Source: JAVBRU01 sp031547595
GTDB lineage: Bacteria; Bacillota; Clostridia; Christensenellales; Aristaeellaceae
Assembly (NCBI GenBank): GCA_031547595.1
Contig: JAVBRU010000002.1
Location: 1 to 64,000, forward strand
Direction of reading: 5' to 3'
DNA length: 64,000 nucleotides
The notes beneath the pieces are model-generated. The model was not told the DNA's origin and did no database searches. It saw nothing but the letters and a program-made list of their open reading frames with translations. Positions 49,753-59,051 of the stretch are shown here, piece by piece. Each line of letters starts with the position of its first letter. Within the stretch, counting starts at the first letter, position 1. The position numbers were made by a program, and so were the translations under genes.

Positions 49753-50928
49753 ATGAAAAGACTTGTTCTGCTGACGCTGGCGCTTTTTTTGTACTGCGGC
49801 GCAGCCGAAGCCTTGACCGTGCCGGAGCATATTGCCTTGCCGCCTTTTGAAACCGCCACCGGCCTTACGCATATCACCATGGACGCGGCGGTGGAGATGC
49901 CGGACATATCGGCAGTGAATATCTATGAGGTGGCGCCCAAGGTATTTGACGAGCAGGAGGCGCTGCAGCTGGTTCGCGCCTTTGGCTTTGATACCGTGCG
50001 GCAAGTGAAGTATGCCAGCCAAAGCAGCGAAAAGGGCAACTGGACGACCTATGTCAATTATTCCGAAAATACATTCGAAGCCCACAACAACCAGTATGAC
50101 CTGTATATGACCAATGCCTTTGTGAAGGACGAGCCTGCCAATGCCCATGTGCAGATGGAGCTTTCCAAAACGCAAACGGAATATTCGGTGAACAGTCCCC
50201 TTTATGCATCCTTGCCCGGCGCTGGCTGCAAGTATACAAAAGACGAGGCGCAGCGCATGGCCGAGGAACTTGCCGCCGCCGTCGCGCCGGAGCTACAGCT
50301 GCGCGTATCGGGCGTATTGATTGGCACCGCGCAGCTGTCTGACGAATTGATTGCCGCCATCAACGACCCCAAAAGCGGCGTCACCGCGCCGGATATCACG
50401 ATTCCCTTCGCTTATCATTTCATCTTTACCCGCGTTCTGGACGGCATCCCCGTCACGGCCACTACCACGCGGATAAGCTCCGACGCCTCTTATGCGCCGC
50501 CCTTTCAGGAAGAGCGGCTGAGCATCATCGTATCGGACGAGGGGATCGACAATGCGTACTATGCCTCGCCCTATGAAGTGAAAGGTGTGCTGCAAGCTGG
50601 GCTGACGGATTTTGTTCCCTTTGAGGAGATCGTGCAGATTGCAAAGTCCGTACTGCCGCTCAAATTGGTAACAAGCGAGCTGAACAAATCCCAAAGAACG
50701 TATTTTGAACAGCGGAATATCCATATCGACCGGGTGGTGTTTGGCTACATGCGCGTGATGATGCGCGACCAGCCTGGGCGGTATCAGATGATTCCGGTGT
50801 GGGATTTCTTTGGTACAGAAGTGATCAAAACGAAGGATCGTTCATCCTATTACAACGAGATGCTGGTAAGCTATCTCACTTTGAACGCGCTGGACGGCAC
50901 GGTGATAGACCGCGAGTATGGATACTAA
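49753..50928 (+). CDS. Secreted paralogue 1 of five (family unknown, perhaps DUF6034)
   Basis: A 391-residue exported protein: signal peptide (1-19, FLYCGAAEA), then the family head VPEHIALPPFETATGLTHI, a central domain with TKDEAQRMAEELAAA and an INDP motif, and the family tail GYMRVMMRDQPGRYQMIPVW then LDGTVIDREYGY. The terminal strand pattern recalls PepSY-like folds (inference). This is the most diverged of five paralogues and lacks the ETIRQQV segment after the signal peptide. I suspect the DUF6034 family but cannot confirm. GGGGAGG supports ATG 49753. It follows the TTTACAAC promoter and leads the operon. Confidence 0.78.
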   Translation: MKRLVLLTLALFLYCGAAEALTVPEHIALPPFETATGLTHITMDAAVEMPDISAVNIYEVAPKVFDEQEALQLVRAFGFDTVRQVKYASQSSEKGNWTTYVNYSENTFEAHNNQYDLYMTNAFVKDEPANAHVQMELSKTQTEYSVNSPLYASLPGAGCKYTKDEAQRMAEELAAAVAPELQLRVSGVLIGTAQLSDELIAAINDPKSGVTAPDITIPFAYHFIFTRVLDGIPVTATTTRISSDASYAPPFQEERLSIIVSDEGIDNAYYASPYEVKGVLQAGLTDFVPFEEIVQIAKSVLPLKLVTSELNKSQRTYFEQRNIHIDRVVFGYMRVMMRDQPGRYQMIPVWDFFGTEVIKTKDRSSYYNEMLVSYLTLNALDGTVIDREYGY

Positions 50929-50941
50929 GGAGGATATGGCC

Positions 50942-52120
50942 ATGAAATGGTTCGCATCAACTCTTATCATATCTTTGCTTTTGCTTTCCTGCGCTCATGC
51001 GGAGTCCCTCCGTCAGCAGGTGAACGCGCCAGAGCATATTGCGCTGGAATCCTTTGGAACCGCCACCGGCCTCACCAGCTTCACTCTGGATGCTGTGGTT
51101 GAAGTTCCGGACGTTGACGCGGTCAATACCTATGTGTACATCCCGCAAATGATTGCGGACGAAACGGTTCTGGACTTTGCCAAAGCGATTGGCATCACTG
51201 ATTTGAACAAGCTGAAGTATGATGATTATCAATGGGGATCAAACCTGAGCACCAGCTTCATCTACCACAAGAACGGTCATTTTCTCTCGGTATCAAACAT
51301 TTTGTACGACAATGTTTGCCCAAGCAGCAGCCTGAACTATACCCAGCTGAACGCCAAGTATGACTATGATGCATGGCTGTCCTTCACGGAGCTTATGGGC
51401 GAGTGCGCGCCGGACACCAAGTATCCTTACGCCGACGCCAAAACGCTGGCGCTTCAGGTGGCAGCCGCCATTGCGCCGGGGCTGGAGCTGGGCTTATCCG
51501 GCATAACCTTTGGCTATCAACAGCTGACAGACGCGCAGATTAAGCAGCTGAACGACCCAGACTACAAGGGCACCCGTCCCACTCCCCGCGTGTATGGGGG
51601 TTATATGTTCAAGTTTTATCAGGTGGTGGACGGCGTGCCTGTCACCATCACCGACGACCAGGCTGCGGGAGGGGGCGAGGAGTACACCTATCCCATCTTT
51701 GCCGAGCGGCTGAATATCGTGGTGGCGGATGGCAAGGTGGCAAGTGTGGCGTTCAACAGCGTGACAGGGAAAATTGGCGAGGTCAAGCAGGCAAATTGCC
51801 CGCTCTTGGATTTCGAAACGGTTCTGGGCATTGCGACCAAAATTCTGCCCCTCAAGTTTGCTTCCGGCGAGGTAGACACCACCACTTCTATTATTTACAA
51901 CATAGACCGCATCACCCTTGGGTATATGCGCGTGGCGGTCAAGGATCACCCGCATGAATACGAGCTTGTGCCTGTGTGGGATTTATTTGGCACGTATGTG
52001 TACAAGGGTATTGACCAAAAGGGCAAGCTGTATGAGGTGGAATGGGCGACAATGGATCGAAGTTTTTTGACCATCAACGCCATTGATGGTACGATCATTG
52101 ACCGACACTACGGTTATTAA
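50942..52120 (+). CDS. Secreted paralogue 2 of five
   Basis: A 392-residue exported protein. Signal peptide MKWFASTLIISLLLLSCAHA: either cleaved after AHA or lipidated at LLSC, which only this paralogue has. Head SLRQQVNAPEHIALESFGTA, central AQIKQLNDPDYKGT, tail RITLGYMRVAVKDHPHEYEL then IDGTIIDRHYGY. AAGGAGG 8 nt before ATG 50942 selects this start over ATG 50936. Gap to paralogue 1 is 13 bp. Confidence 0.8.
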   Translation: MKWFASTLIISLLLLSCAHAESLRQQVNAPEHIALESFGTATGLTSFTLDAVVEVPDVDAVNTYVYIPQMIADETVLDFAKAIGITDLNKLKYDDYQWGSNLSTSFIYHKNGHFLSVSNILYDNVCPSSSLNYTQLNAKYDYDAWLSFTELMGECAPDTKYPYADAKTLALQVAAAIAPGLELGLSGITFGYQQLTDAQIKQLNDPDYKGTRPTPRVYGGYMFKFYQVVDGVPVTITDDQAAGGGEEYTYPIFAERLNIVVADGKVASVAFNSVTGKIGEVKQANCPLLDFETVLGIATKILPLKFASGEVDTTTSIIYNIDRITLGYMRVAVKDHPHEYELVPVWDLFGTYVYKGIDQKGKLYEVEWATMDRSFLTINAIDGTIIDRHYGY

Positions 52121-52132
52121 GGAGCAGGCATT

Positions 52133-53326
52133 ATGAAGAAGATACTTTCGGTTCTGATATTGTCTGTTTTGCTTCTGTCCTCTGCCAGCGCGGAAACCAT
52201 CCGCCAGCAAGTAGGTGCGCCGGAGCATCTCACCCTGGAACCCTTCCACACCGCAACCGGCATCAGCAGCTTCGTTATTGATGCTGTTGTGGAAGTTCCC
52301 GATGTGGAGAACGTGAAAATTTATGAGTATATCTCGCAGTATGTACCGGAGAAAACCGTGCTTGCGTTTGCGAATGCAATTGGCATTAACATAACAAAAG
52401 TATCGTTTGATGAAAAATATACTTTTGCTGAAGGAGAAATAATCTCCTTTCACTACGACAAGAACAGCCACTCTTTAGCGGTAAACAATACCATTTATGC
52501 AGGAAAATATCCCGAGGGATATATGCAATATCGAAAGCTCAACAACAAGGTTGGGTATGATGTTGTACGCAATGAGAACATGCTGTCTGTTATAGGCGAT
52601 TGTGCAGAAGATACTTCTTACCCTTTTGAGGCTGCCAAGGCATTGGCTTGCGAGGTAGTGGCGGCTTTTTCCCCCGAGCAACAGTTGGGGCTTGCTGGTG
52701 TAGCGCAAGGTTTTCAAAATTTGACAGCCGCGCAGATCGAAAAACTCAACAATCCCAATTATAAGGGGACTAAGCCGAAAGCGTTTGTGTATGGCGGTTA
52801 TATGTTCCTGTTTCATCAGTTGGTTGATGGTATTCCGATAATCATCACCAGCGAATATGGAAACGACACGGAGTTTAACTATTCTTCTCCAGCCGAACGG
52901 CTGTGCATGGTGGTATCAGAGGGGCAAGTAGTGTCGTTGAGGCTGGATGCCATGGGCAAGGTGGGGGAAGTGAAACAAGAAAGCTGCGAGTTGTTGGACT
53001 TTGCGGTAGTGCTGGATATTGCGCAAAAGATACTGCCACTTAAACACGCGTCAAAAGAAAATATCCCCAGCGGCACCCCGCAAACGACCACTTCCATTGA
53101 TTACACCATCGATCGCATCACCTTTGGTTATATGCGCGTGCTGGTGCAAGGGCACCCAAACACCTTTGAGCTCATTCCAGTATGGGATTTCTTCGGGAAT
53201 GAGCTATACCGTGGTGTATTTGAAGGGAAAAGACTCTTGGAATCATATTCGAACAGAATGGACCAAAGCTATCTCACCATCAACGCCATGAATGGCGCGG
53301 TGATTGACAGGGCATATGGGTACTAA
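52133..53326 (+). CDS. Secreted paralogue 3 of five
   Basis: A 397-residue exported protein with a type I signal peptide (LLLSSASA, cleavage before ETIRQQV). Head APEHLTLEPFHTATGISSFV, central LTAAQIEKLNNPNYKGTKPK, tail TSIDYTIDRITFGYMRV then MNGAVIDRAYGY. It is very close to paralogues 4 and 5 and shares with 5 the insertion PSGTPQTTTS before the tail, almost identical at the DNA level (53069 and 57583 regions). The stretch 52.35-52.6 kb is more AT-rich than the rest. Confidence 0.8.
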   Translation: MKKILSVLILSVLLLSSASAETIRQQVGAPEHLTLEPFHTATGISSFVIDAVVEVPDVENVKIYEYISQYVPEKTVLAFANAIGINITKVSFDEKYTFAEGEIISFHYDKNSHSLAVNNTIYAGKYPEGYMQYRKLNNKVGYDVVRNENMLSVIGDCAEDTSYPFEAAKALACEVVAAFSPEQQLGLAGVAQGFQNLTAAQIEKLNNPNYKGTKPKAFVYGGYMFLFHQLVDGIPIIITSEYGNDTEFNYSSPAERLCMVVSEGQVVSLRLDAMGKVGEVKQESCELLDFAVVLDIAQKILPLKHASKENIPSGTPQTTTSIDYTIDRITFGYMRVLVQGHPNTFELIPVWDFFGNELYRGVFEGKRLLESYSNRMDQSYLTINAMNGAVIDRAYGY

Positions 53327-53338
53327 GGGGGAATCGAT

Positions 53339-54514
53339 ATGAGGAAAATTGTACTAATTCTGATGATGCATGTTTTGCTTCTGTCCACCGCCAGTGCGGA
53401 AACCATCCGCCAACAGGTGAACGCGCCCGAGCATCTCACGCTGGAGCCTTTCCAAACAACCACGGGCCTGAGCAACTTTATGATTGATGCTGCCGTGGAA
53501 ATCCCGGATGTGGAGAACGTGAAAATCTATGCCTATAACTCGCAATACATACCGGAAGATACCGTGCTTGCGTTTGCAAACGCAATCGGCATCAACATCA
53601 AAAAAGTGTCGTATGACGAAAAATACGCCTATGCCAACAATGAAAGCAACTCTTTTATTTACCACAAGAACGGTCACTTTCTGGCAGCAAACCAAAGCAT
53701 CTACGACAAGGAGTATTATACGGGATATATACAGTATCAAAAGCTCAACAACAAGATCAGCTATGATAGCCTTCGCGGACAAGTCATGTATCCTCTTGAT
53801 GGCGATTGCGCGGCGGATACCACATATCCTTTTGCGGATGCCAAGGCGCTGGCCTGCGAGGTGGTGGCGGCCTTTGCGCCGCAAATGAAGCTGGGGATTT
53901 ACGGCGTTGCGGATGGGTATCAAAATTTGACCAATGCGCAAATCGAAAAACTGAACGACCCCAACTATAAGGGGATCAAACCTAAAGCGCATGTATACGG
54001 GGGCTATACTTTCTTGTTTTATCAAGAGGTAGATAGCATACCGATTACCATTACAGGCGATGCGGGATTCGATCATGAGTTTTGCTACTTTCTATCTTCT
54101 GAGCATCTGAGCATCACCGTGTCAGAGGGGCAAGTGGTGTCGATGCGGCTGGATGCAAACGGCAAACTGGGCGAGGTGAAGCAGGAGAGCTGCGAGCTGT
54201 TGGACTTTGCCTCCGTGCTGGAGATCGCGAAGAAAATTCTGCCCCTCAAGTATGTCACACGAGAGTACGATGAAGTGGTTTCCTGGGTTTACAGCATCGA
54301 CCGCGTGGTCTTTGGCTATATGCGTGTGATGGTGGCAGGGCAACCAAATACCTTCGAATTGATTCCTGTGTGGGATTTTATGGGGAATGACGTGCTCTCC
54401 ATTGAGGATAAGAAGGGCAATGCTTCTCAATCAAGCTGGTACAGGATGGATCAGAGCCTTTTGACCATCAACGCAATGACCGGCACGGTGATTGACAGGG
54501 AGCTGGGGTATTGA
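53339..54514 (+). CDS. Secreted paralogue 4 of five
   Basis: A 391-residue exported protein with signal peptide MRKIVLILMMHVLLLSTASA. Head ETIRQQVNAPEHLTLEPFQT, central LTNAQIEKLNDPNYKGIKPK, tail RVVFGYMRVMVAGQPNTFEL then MTGTVIDRELGY. Gap to paralogue 3 is 12 bp. It lacks the PSGTPQTTTS insertion. The next gene starts 36 bp later. Confidence 0.8.
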   Translation: MRKIVLILMMHVLLLSTASAETIRQQVNAPEHLTLEPFQTTTGLSNFMIDAAVEIPDVENVKIYAYNSQYIPEDTVLAFANAIGINIKKVSYDEKYAYANNESNSFIYHKNGHFLAANQSIYDKEYYTGYIQYQKLNNKISYDSLRGQVMYPLDGDCAADTTYPFADAKALACEVVAAFAPQMKLGIYGVADGYQNLTNAQIEKLNDPNYKGIKPKAHVYGGYTFLFYQEVDSIPITITGDAGFDHEFCYFLSSEHLSITVSEGQVVSMRLDANGKLGEVKQESCELLDFASVLEIAKKILPLKYVTREYDEVVSWVYSIDRVVFGYMRVMVAGQPNTFELIPVWDFMGNDVLSIEDKKGNASQSSWYRMDQSLLTINAMTGTVIDRELGY

Positions 54515-54550
54515 GAAAATTCTGTTAACCGGAAGAGGGGAGACACCGCA

Positions 54551-56620
54551 ATGAAGAAATGGTATATAATGTTGCTGCTAGTTCTTACTTTTTCGCTGTG
54601 CTCCGCCGCGAACGCCGAGCACAAGATGGTCGCTGCCGGAGAAAACACCTACATATACGCCACCGCGCAGGTGAACGGCGCGCTGGTGTGCCTGGATAGC
54701 TCGTCCAGGCTGCAGATATATGACCTTTCAACAGAGAAATTTCAGGAAATTGAAATGCCACAAGATGCGTGCGATATTCTGAGCTTTCATGGCTGCGTGT
54801 ACGGCGCGGCGTTTGGCAGCGGCACGTTGACCCATCTGCTGAACGAAAACGGCCAGCAGCCTGCGCAGCCGCAGGATATTACAATCCCGCTCGACCTTTC
54901 CTGGGATGAATACTACATGAGCAGCTTCCAGGCGGACGGCAATGTGCTCTATTTCGAGGTGGCGTCCTTTTACTCCGAAGACCGGTGGCTGTACAGGTAT
55001 GACCTGTCCACAGGGGACATCGCGGGCATCAAGAACTTGGGCGTTTTCAATTACGCGGTGTATCAGGGAACGAAGGTTTTTCTGCTGCAATACAAAGAAG
55101 ACGGCAGAACGGTGAGCACGCTCGACTTTACCACCAAGGCCATTCAACCTTTGTTTGTCCCGTCTGGCGATGCGGGCGGGCTGGTGTACGACAGCAGTGC
55201 CGACCGCTTGTACTATACCGGCGAATCCAAGCTGATGGCCTACCAGCCGGGCGGGGAGGCACGCTGCGTCAGCGTGATTCCGTTCAGCTCGCAGCAGGCG
55301 CACGCCGTGCTTTTGCAGGACAGGTATTTTGTGGCCATGGGCAATGGCGGCCTGATGTATTTTTACGACCTGACCGCGCAGCAAAACACGCAGCAGCTGA
55401 AGGTGCTGGGCGGTTATTCCGGCGACAGCGGGCACAAGGCGTTTTTGCTCAGCCACCCGCAGGTGTCTGTGGATGTGAGCCAGGATGTGTTTGAAGTGGG
55501 CAGCACCGAGGATTTTATCCAGGGGCTGATAACGGGCACGCTGGATTATGATGTGATGCGCATGCAAACGACGGATTTTGATCTGTCCCTCCTGACCCGA
55601 AAAGGTTACTGCGCGCCGATAGACAGCCCACTGCTGCACGAAAAGGTGCTGCAGATGTATCCGCAGATGCAGGCTGCCGCGCTGCAAGGCGGCACATTGT
55701 ACGCCGTGCCCGCGCGGGTGAGTGTTCCGATGTGGGAGAGCTGCTATATCCCCAACTGGCTTTCCGCAGGGTTGTCGCCTGATGAAATCCCTGCTTCGTA
55801 TACGGAGTTTCTGGACTTTATTGTGTCCTGGAGCCAGGCAAACAGCTTCTATGTGATTAACGAAATGGGCGAATATCGGTCCTTTCTGTTCAGTATGCTG
55901 CTTGGTCGGTACACCGCGCTGTATGAGTATTCCGGCGAAGCGCTGACCTTTGATACGCCGCTTTTTCGGGACTTGCTTCAGCAAACCAAGGCCGTCGCGG
56001 CGCAGCTGGAGGGTTTGCCGGCAGACGGCCCCGCGCTGTTCTTCTATGGGGATGTGTTCAGCTCCGACGCGCTGATGGCGCTGCCGCTGGGAGAGGGACT
56101 GCCGCCGCTGATCAAGGGCAGCCTGACGGTGTATGTGATCAATCCGCGAAGCCCGCGTCAGGCGCTGGCCATAGAATACATCGAAAGCTGCCTGAACAAC
56201 CTGACCGGCCGTGAGCTGCTGCAATTGTACCCGGACGAGCATCAGCCCGTGGAACAAGCAAGCTACGCCTCGGTTATGGAGCAGCTGGAGGCAGAGGAAG
56301 CACAGCTTCAAAGCCAGCTGGACGCCGCGACGGAGCCTGTGGCCCATCAGGAAATCCGGCAGCAGCTGGACGCGCTGCAGCAGCAAAAGGAAGCGCGGGA
56401 AGCATACCGCTATCAGATTTCTCCGCAGCAGATTGAGGAATATCACCAGCAGATTGCGCCCGCGCTGATCTTCCCAGGCCCCAGCGTGTTTGATTCTGCC
56501 AGTGGCGATCTCTTGCAATCCATCATCCGCCGCTATCTGGACGGCGCAATCAACGAGCAGACCTTGATTGACGAGCTGGACAGCAAAATCCGCATCATGC
56601 AGTTGGAAGCTGGCCTGTAA
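54551..56620 (+). CDS. Secreted propeller / solute-binding-protein fusion
   Basis: A 689-residue exported protein: signal peptide (1-22), a beta-propeller-like N-terminal half (about 25-300; repeated LVCLDSSSRLQIYDLSTEKF, WLYRYDLSTGDIAG, LMYFYDLTAQ) and a C-terminal half resembling an ABC-type family 1 solute-binding protein (about 300-600: DYDVMRMQTTDFDLSLLTRK, YAVPARVSVPMWESCYIPNW, VYVINPRSPRQALAIEYI), then a coiled-coil segment (QLEAEEAQLQSQLDAATEPV). No permease for import is nearby, so it may be a ligand sensor rather than a transporter part. GAGGGGAG precedes ATG 54551. Confidence 0.75.
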   Translation: MKKWYIMLLLVLTFSLCSAANAEHKMVAAGENTYIYATAQVNGALVCLDSSSRLQIYDLSTEKFQEIEMPQDACDILSFHGCVYGAAFGSGTLTHLLNENGQQPAQPQDITIPLDLSWDEYYMSSFQADGNVLYFEVASFYSEDRWLYRYDLSTGDIAGIKNLGVFNYAVYQGTKVFLLQYKEDGRTVSTLDFTTKAIQPLFVPSGDAGGLVYDSSADRLYYTGESKLMAYQPGGEARCVSVIPFSSQQAHAVLLQDRYFVAMGNGGLMYFYDLTAQQNTQQLKVLGGYSGDSGHKAFLLSHPQVSVDVSQDVFEVGSTEDFIQGLITGTLDYDVMRMQTTDFDLSLLTRKGYCAPIDSPLLHEKVLQMYPQMQAAALQGGTLYAVPARVSVPMWESCYIPNWLSAGLSPDEIPASYTEFLDFIVSWSQANSFYVINEMGEYRSFLFSMLLGRYTALYEYSGEALTFDTPLFRDLLQQTKAVAAQLEGLPADGPALFFYGDVFSSDALMALPLGEGLPPLIKGSLTVYVINPRSPRQALAIEYIESCLNNLTGRELLQLYPDEHQPVEQASYASVMEQLEAEEAQLQSQLDAATEPVAHQEIRQQLDALQQQKEAREAYRYQISPQQIEEYHQQIAPALIFPGPSVFDSASGDLLQSIIRRYLDGAINEQTLIDELDSKIRIMQLEAGL

Positions 56621-56645
56621 AAAAGACACTCAGGAGGAAAGCACC

Positions 56646-57842
56646 ATGAAGAAGACCATGTCTATACTGATCCTGTCCATTCTGTTGTTTTCCGCTGCCG
56701 GTGCGGAAACCATCCGCCAGCAGGTGGGCGCGCCGGAGCATCTCACGCTGGAGCCTTTCCAAACCGCCACGGGCCTTTGCACCTTCGTCATTGATGCCAC
56801 GGTGGAAGTCCCGGATGTGGAGAACGTGAAAACCTACGCCTATGCATCACAGGGCATTTCGGAAGAATCAGCGCTTGCCCTCGTGCGAGTGCTGGGCATC
56901 ACGGGTGTAAAAAAAGTTTCTTTTGATGAGGAATTCACCATGCTACAAGATGATTATGCTTCGTTTTCCTACACTAAGAACAGCCACTTTCTTGTGATAA
57001 GAAACATCAATTATGGCGGGAAATACACACAGGGATCTATCCAGTACAAGAAGCTGAACAACAAGATTGGCTACGATTCCATGCGCGGGGAGCTTGTCAC
57101 AAAGTTCGAGGGTGATTGCGCGGAGGATACGTCCTATCCCTTTGCGGATGCCAGGGCGCTGGCCTGCGAGATTGCGGCTGCCTTTGCGCCGGAACTGCAG
57201 CTGGGGCTTGCGGGCATAGCAACGGGCTTTCAAAACCTGACCGATCAGCAAAGAAGCCAGCTGAACGACCCGAATTATAAGGGCACCAAGCCAAAGATGC
57301 ATGTATACGGCGGCTATAGCTTCCTGTTCCATCAGGTGATAGACGGTATTCCGATCATTATCACAAACTCGCAGGGGATTGATACCGAGTTTAACTACAC
57401 GCTCTTCCCGGAACGGCTGTGCATGGTGATATCCGAAGGCAAGGTGGTGTCGATGGATATGAATGCCACGGGGAAGCTGGGCGCAGTGAAGCGGGAGAGC
57501 TGCGAGCTGCTGGATTTTGCCACGGTGCTGGGTATTGCGCAGAAAATCTTGCCCCTGCAGTATGCGACAGATGGGATTTACCCCAGCGGCACCCCGCAAA
57601 CGACCACTTCCATTGACTATACCATTGACCGTATCACCTTTGGCTATATGCGCGTGATGGTGAAAGACCAGCCCAACAGCTTTGAACTGATTCCGGTATG
57701 GGATTTCTTTGGAAACAGACTGTATCTGGGCGTATATGACAACAAAACGCCGCTTAAATATTACTATCCAACGCAGGATCGAAGCTATTTGACCATCAAT
57801 GCGATGGATGGCACGGTGATAGACAGATGGTTGGGGTATTGA
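56646..57842 (+). CDS. Secreted paralogue 5 of five
   Basis: A 398-residue exported protein with signal peptide MKKTMSILILSILLFSAAGA. Head ETIRQQVGAPEHLTLEPFQT, central LTDQQRSQLNDPNYKGTKPK, insertion PSGTPQTTTS shared with paralogue 3, tail RITFGYMRVMVKDQPNSFEL then MDGTVIDRWLGY. It is separated from paralogues 1-4 by the propeller fusion gene. GAGGAAAG fixes ATG 56646. Its TGA overlaps the sigma factor ATG (TGATG), coupling the two. Confidence 0.8.
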   Translation: MKKTMSILILSILLFSAAGAETIRQQVGAPEHLTLEPFQTATGLCTFVIDATVEVPDVENVKTYAYASQGISEESALALVRVLGITGVKKVSFDEEFTMLQDDYASFSYTKNSHFLVIRNINYGGKYTQGSIQYKKLNNKIGYDSMRGELVTKFEGDCAEDTSYPFADARALACEIAAAFAPELQLGLAGIATGFQNLTDQQRSQLNDPNYKGTKPKMHVYGGYSFLFHQVIDGIPIIITNSQGIDTEFNYTLFPERLCMVISEGKVVSMDMNATGKLGAVKRESCELLDFATVLGIAQKILPLQYATDGIYPSGTPQTTTSIDYTIDRITFGYMRVMVKDQPNSFELIPVWDFFGNRLYLGVYDNKTPLKYYYPTQDRSYLTINAMDGTVIDRWLGY

Positions 57843-58303
57843 TGATGAAAGAAGATTTTGCAAATCAGGTAGCAGCGGCAGAGCAGATGCTGCGCTGCGT
57901 GGCAATGAGCTACCTTCGCAACCTTGCGGACAGTGAGGACGCGGTGCAGGAGGCGCTGCTCAAGGCGTGGAATGCGGTGCTGCAAAAGGGTATGCCGGAG
58001 TACTTCCAAAGCTGGTTGACCCGGATTGTGGTGAATGTTTGCCTGGATATGCTACGCCAGAGGAAACGTGTGGTGTTGACAGATAAATTTGTTGACGTTT
58101 CTGCCCCTTCTGTGGAGAACGGGATTCCTGATGGAGTGGGAAAGCTGGAGGCGATTTATCGGGAAGTAGTCGTGTTGCATTATCAGTACGGCTATCAGTT
58201 GGCCGACATGGCGCGGGCACTGCATGTGCCGCTGGGTACGGTGAAGGGGCGGCTTTTTCGCGCACGCAGGCAGCTGAAAGAGATACTTTCAAACGCTTCT
58301 TGA
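57842..58303 (+). CDS. ECF-type RNA polymerase sigma factor
   Basis: A 153-residue sigma-70 family protein with region 2 (LRCVAMSYLRNLADSEDAVQ, EALLKAWNAV, WLTRIVVNVCLDMLRQRKR) and region 4 (REVVVLHYQYGYQLADMARA, LHVPLGTVKGRLFRARRQLK). The linker is short and no anti-sigma factor gene with a zinc-finger or single-span pattern follows. Translation is probably coupled to paralogue 5 (TGATG); ATG 57845 is an alternative. The coupling suggests that the secreted paralogues or the membrane proteins downstream control it, which is inference. Confidence 0.9.
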   Translation: MMKEDFANQVAAAEQMLRCVAMSYLRNLADSEDAVQEALLKAWNAVLQKGMPEYFQSWLTRIVVNVCLDMLRQRKRVVLTDKFVDVSAPSVENGIPDGVGKLEAIYREVVVLHYQYGYQLADMARALHVPLGTVKGRLFRARRQLKEILSNAS

Positions 58304-58328
58304 TACAATACGCAGGGGAAGGTTCAAT

Positions 58329-59051
58329 ATGAAGTGTATACGTTCTGATATTCGCCGCGCGATTGTGGGGCGCTGGTTCCTTGTGGCCTTTGCGGCCACG
58401 GTGGTTTCGCTGTGGCTGTCCATCGGGGAGGATTCTTACTATCTGCTGCGCTCCATCAAGCAGGGTGTTGCATCGGACTTTGCATCGTTGTTTCAGAAAT
58501 CGTTGCTGGGGCAGTTTGGCGCATTGACGCTTCCCGCGCTGTCCGCCATGCCCTTTGCGGCAGTGCCGCTGATGGAGCTGAAAAGCGGCGCGGCGAGAAG
58601 CGCGATCTTCCGCACCGGGCGCGTGTCCTATGTGCTGGGCAAGGTGCTGGGCTGCGTGCTTGGCGGCATGGTGCTGCAAGGGGGCGCATTTGCGCTGTTT
58701 GTGCTGGCGCTGTCGGCGGCGTCCCGCGTGCTACTAAAACAGGCTATCCCTATCAATATTCTGATTGCGCTTGTGCCGATGGTACTTTCCCGCATGCTGT
58801 GCGGCGGGCTGTGGGCATGCGCGGGCGGCACGCTGGCGCTGTTGACCGAAACAAGCAGCGCTGCGTATGTGGGGCCGCTGTGCCTGTGCTATGCGCTGAT
58901 GATGGTAGGCACAAGGTTTTTCCCAAAGGTGCTGTGGATCAGCCCGATGAACTGGCTGCAACCGGTGACGTTTGCGCTGGCGACAGGCTGTGCCTTACTG
59001 GCAGCAGTCATGGGGTTTGTGATCCAAAGGGAGGTGCAAAAGCGTGTATAG
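58329..59051 (+). CDS. ABC exporter membrane subunit (first)
   Basis: A 240-residue integral membrane protein with about six spans (WFLVAFAATVVSLWLSI; LTLPALSAMPFAAVPLMEL; GKVLGCVLGGMVLQGGAFAL; the last near 210-230). ABC-2-type permeases have this size and topology; no close family is recognised. It forms a unit with the permease at 59044 and the ATPase at 59939. AGGGGAAGG precedes ATG 58329. Confidence 0.75.
   Translation: MKCIRSDIRRAIVGRWFLVAFAATVVSLWLSIGEDSYYLLRSIKQGVASDFASLFQKSLLGQFGALTLPALSAMPFAAVPLMELKSGAARSAIFRTGRVSYVLGKVLGCVLGGMVLQGGAFALFVLALSAASRVLLKQAIPINILIALVPMVLSRMLCGGLWACAGGTLALLTETSSAAYVGPLCLCYALMMVGTRFFPKVLWISPMNWLQPVTFALATGCALLAAVMGFVIQREVQKRV

Noticed and set aside
54728..56629. 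A 633-codon minus-strand frame opposite the propeller fusion gene
   Set aside because: Antisense shadow; the plus-strand gene has a signal peptide, ribosome binding site and operon context.
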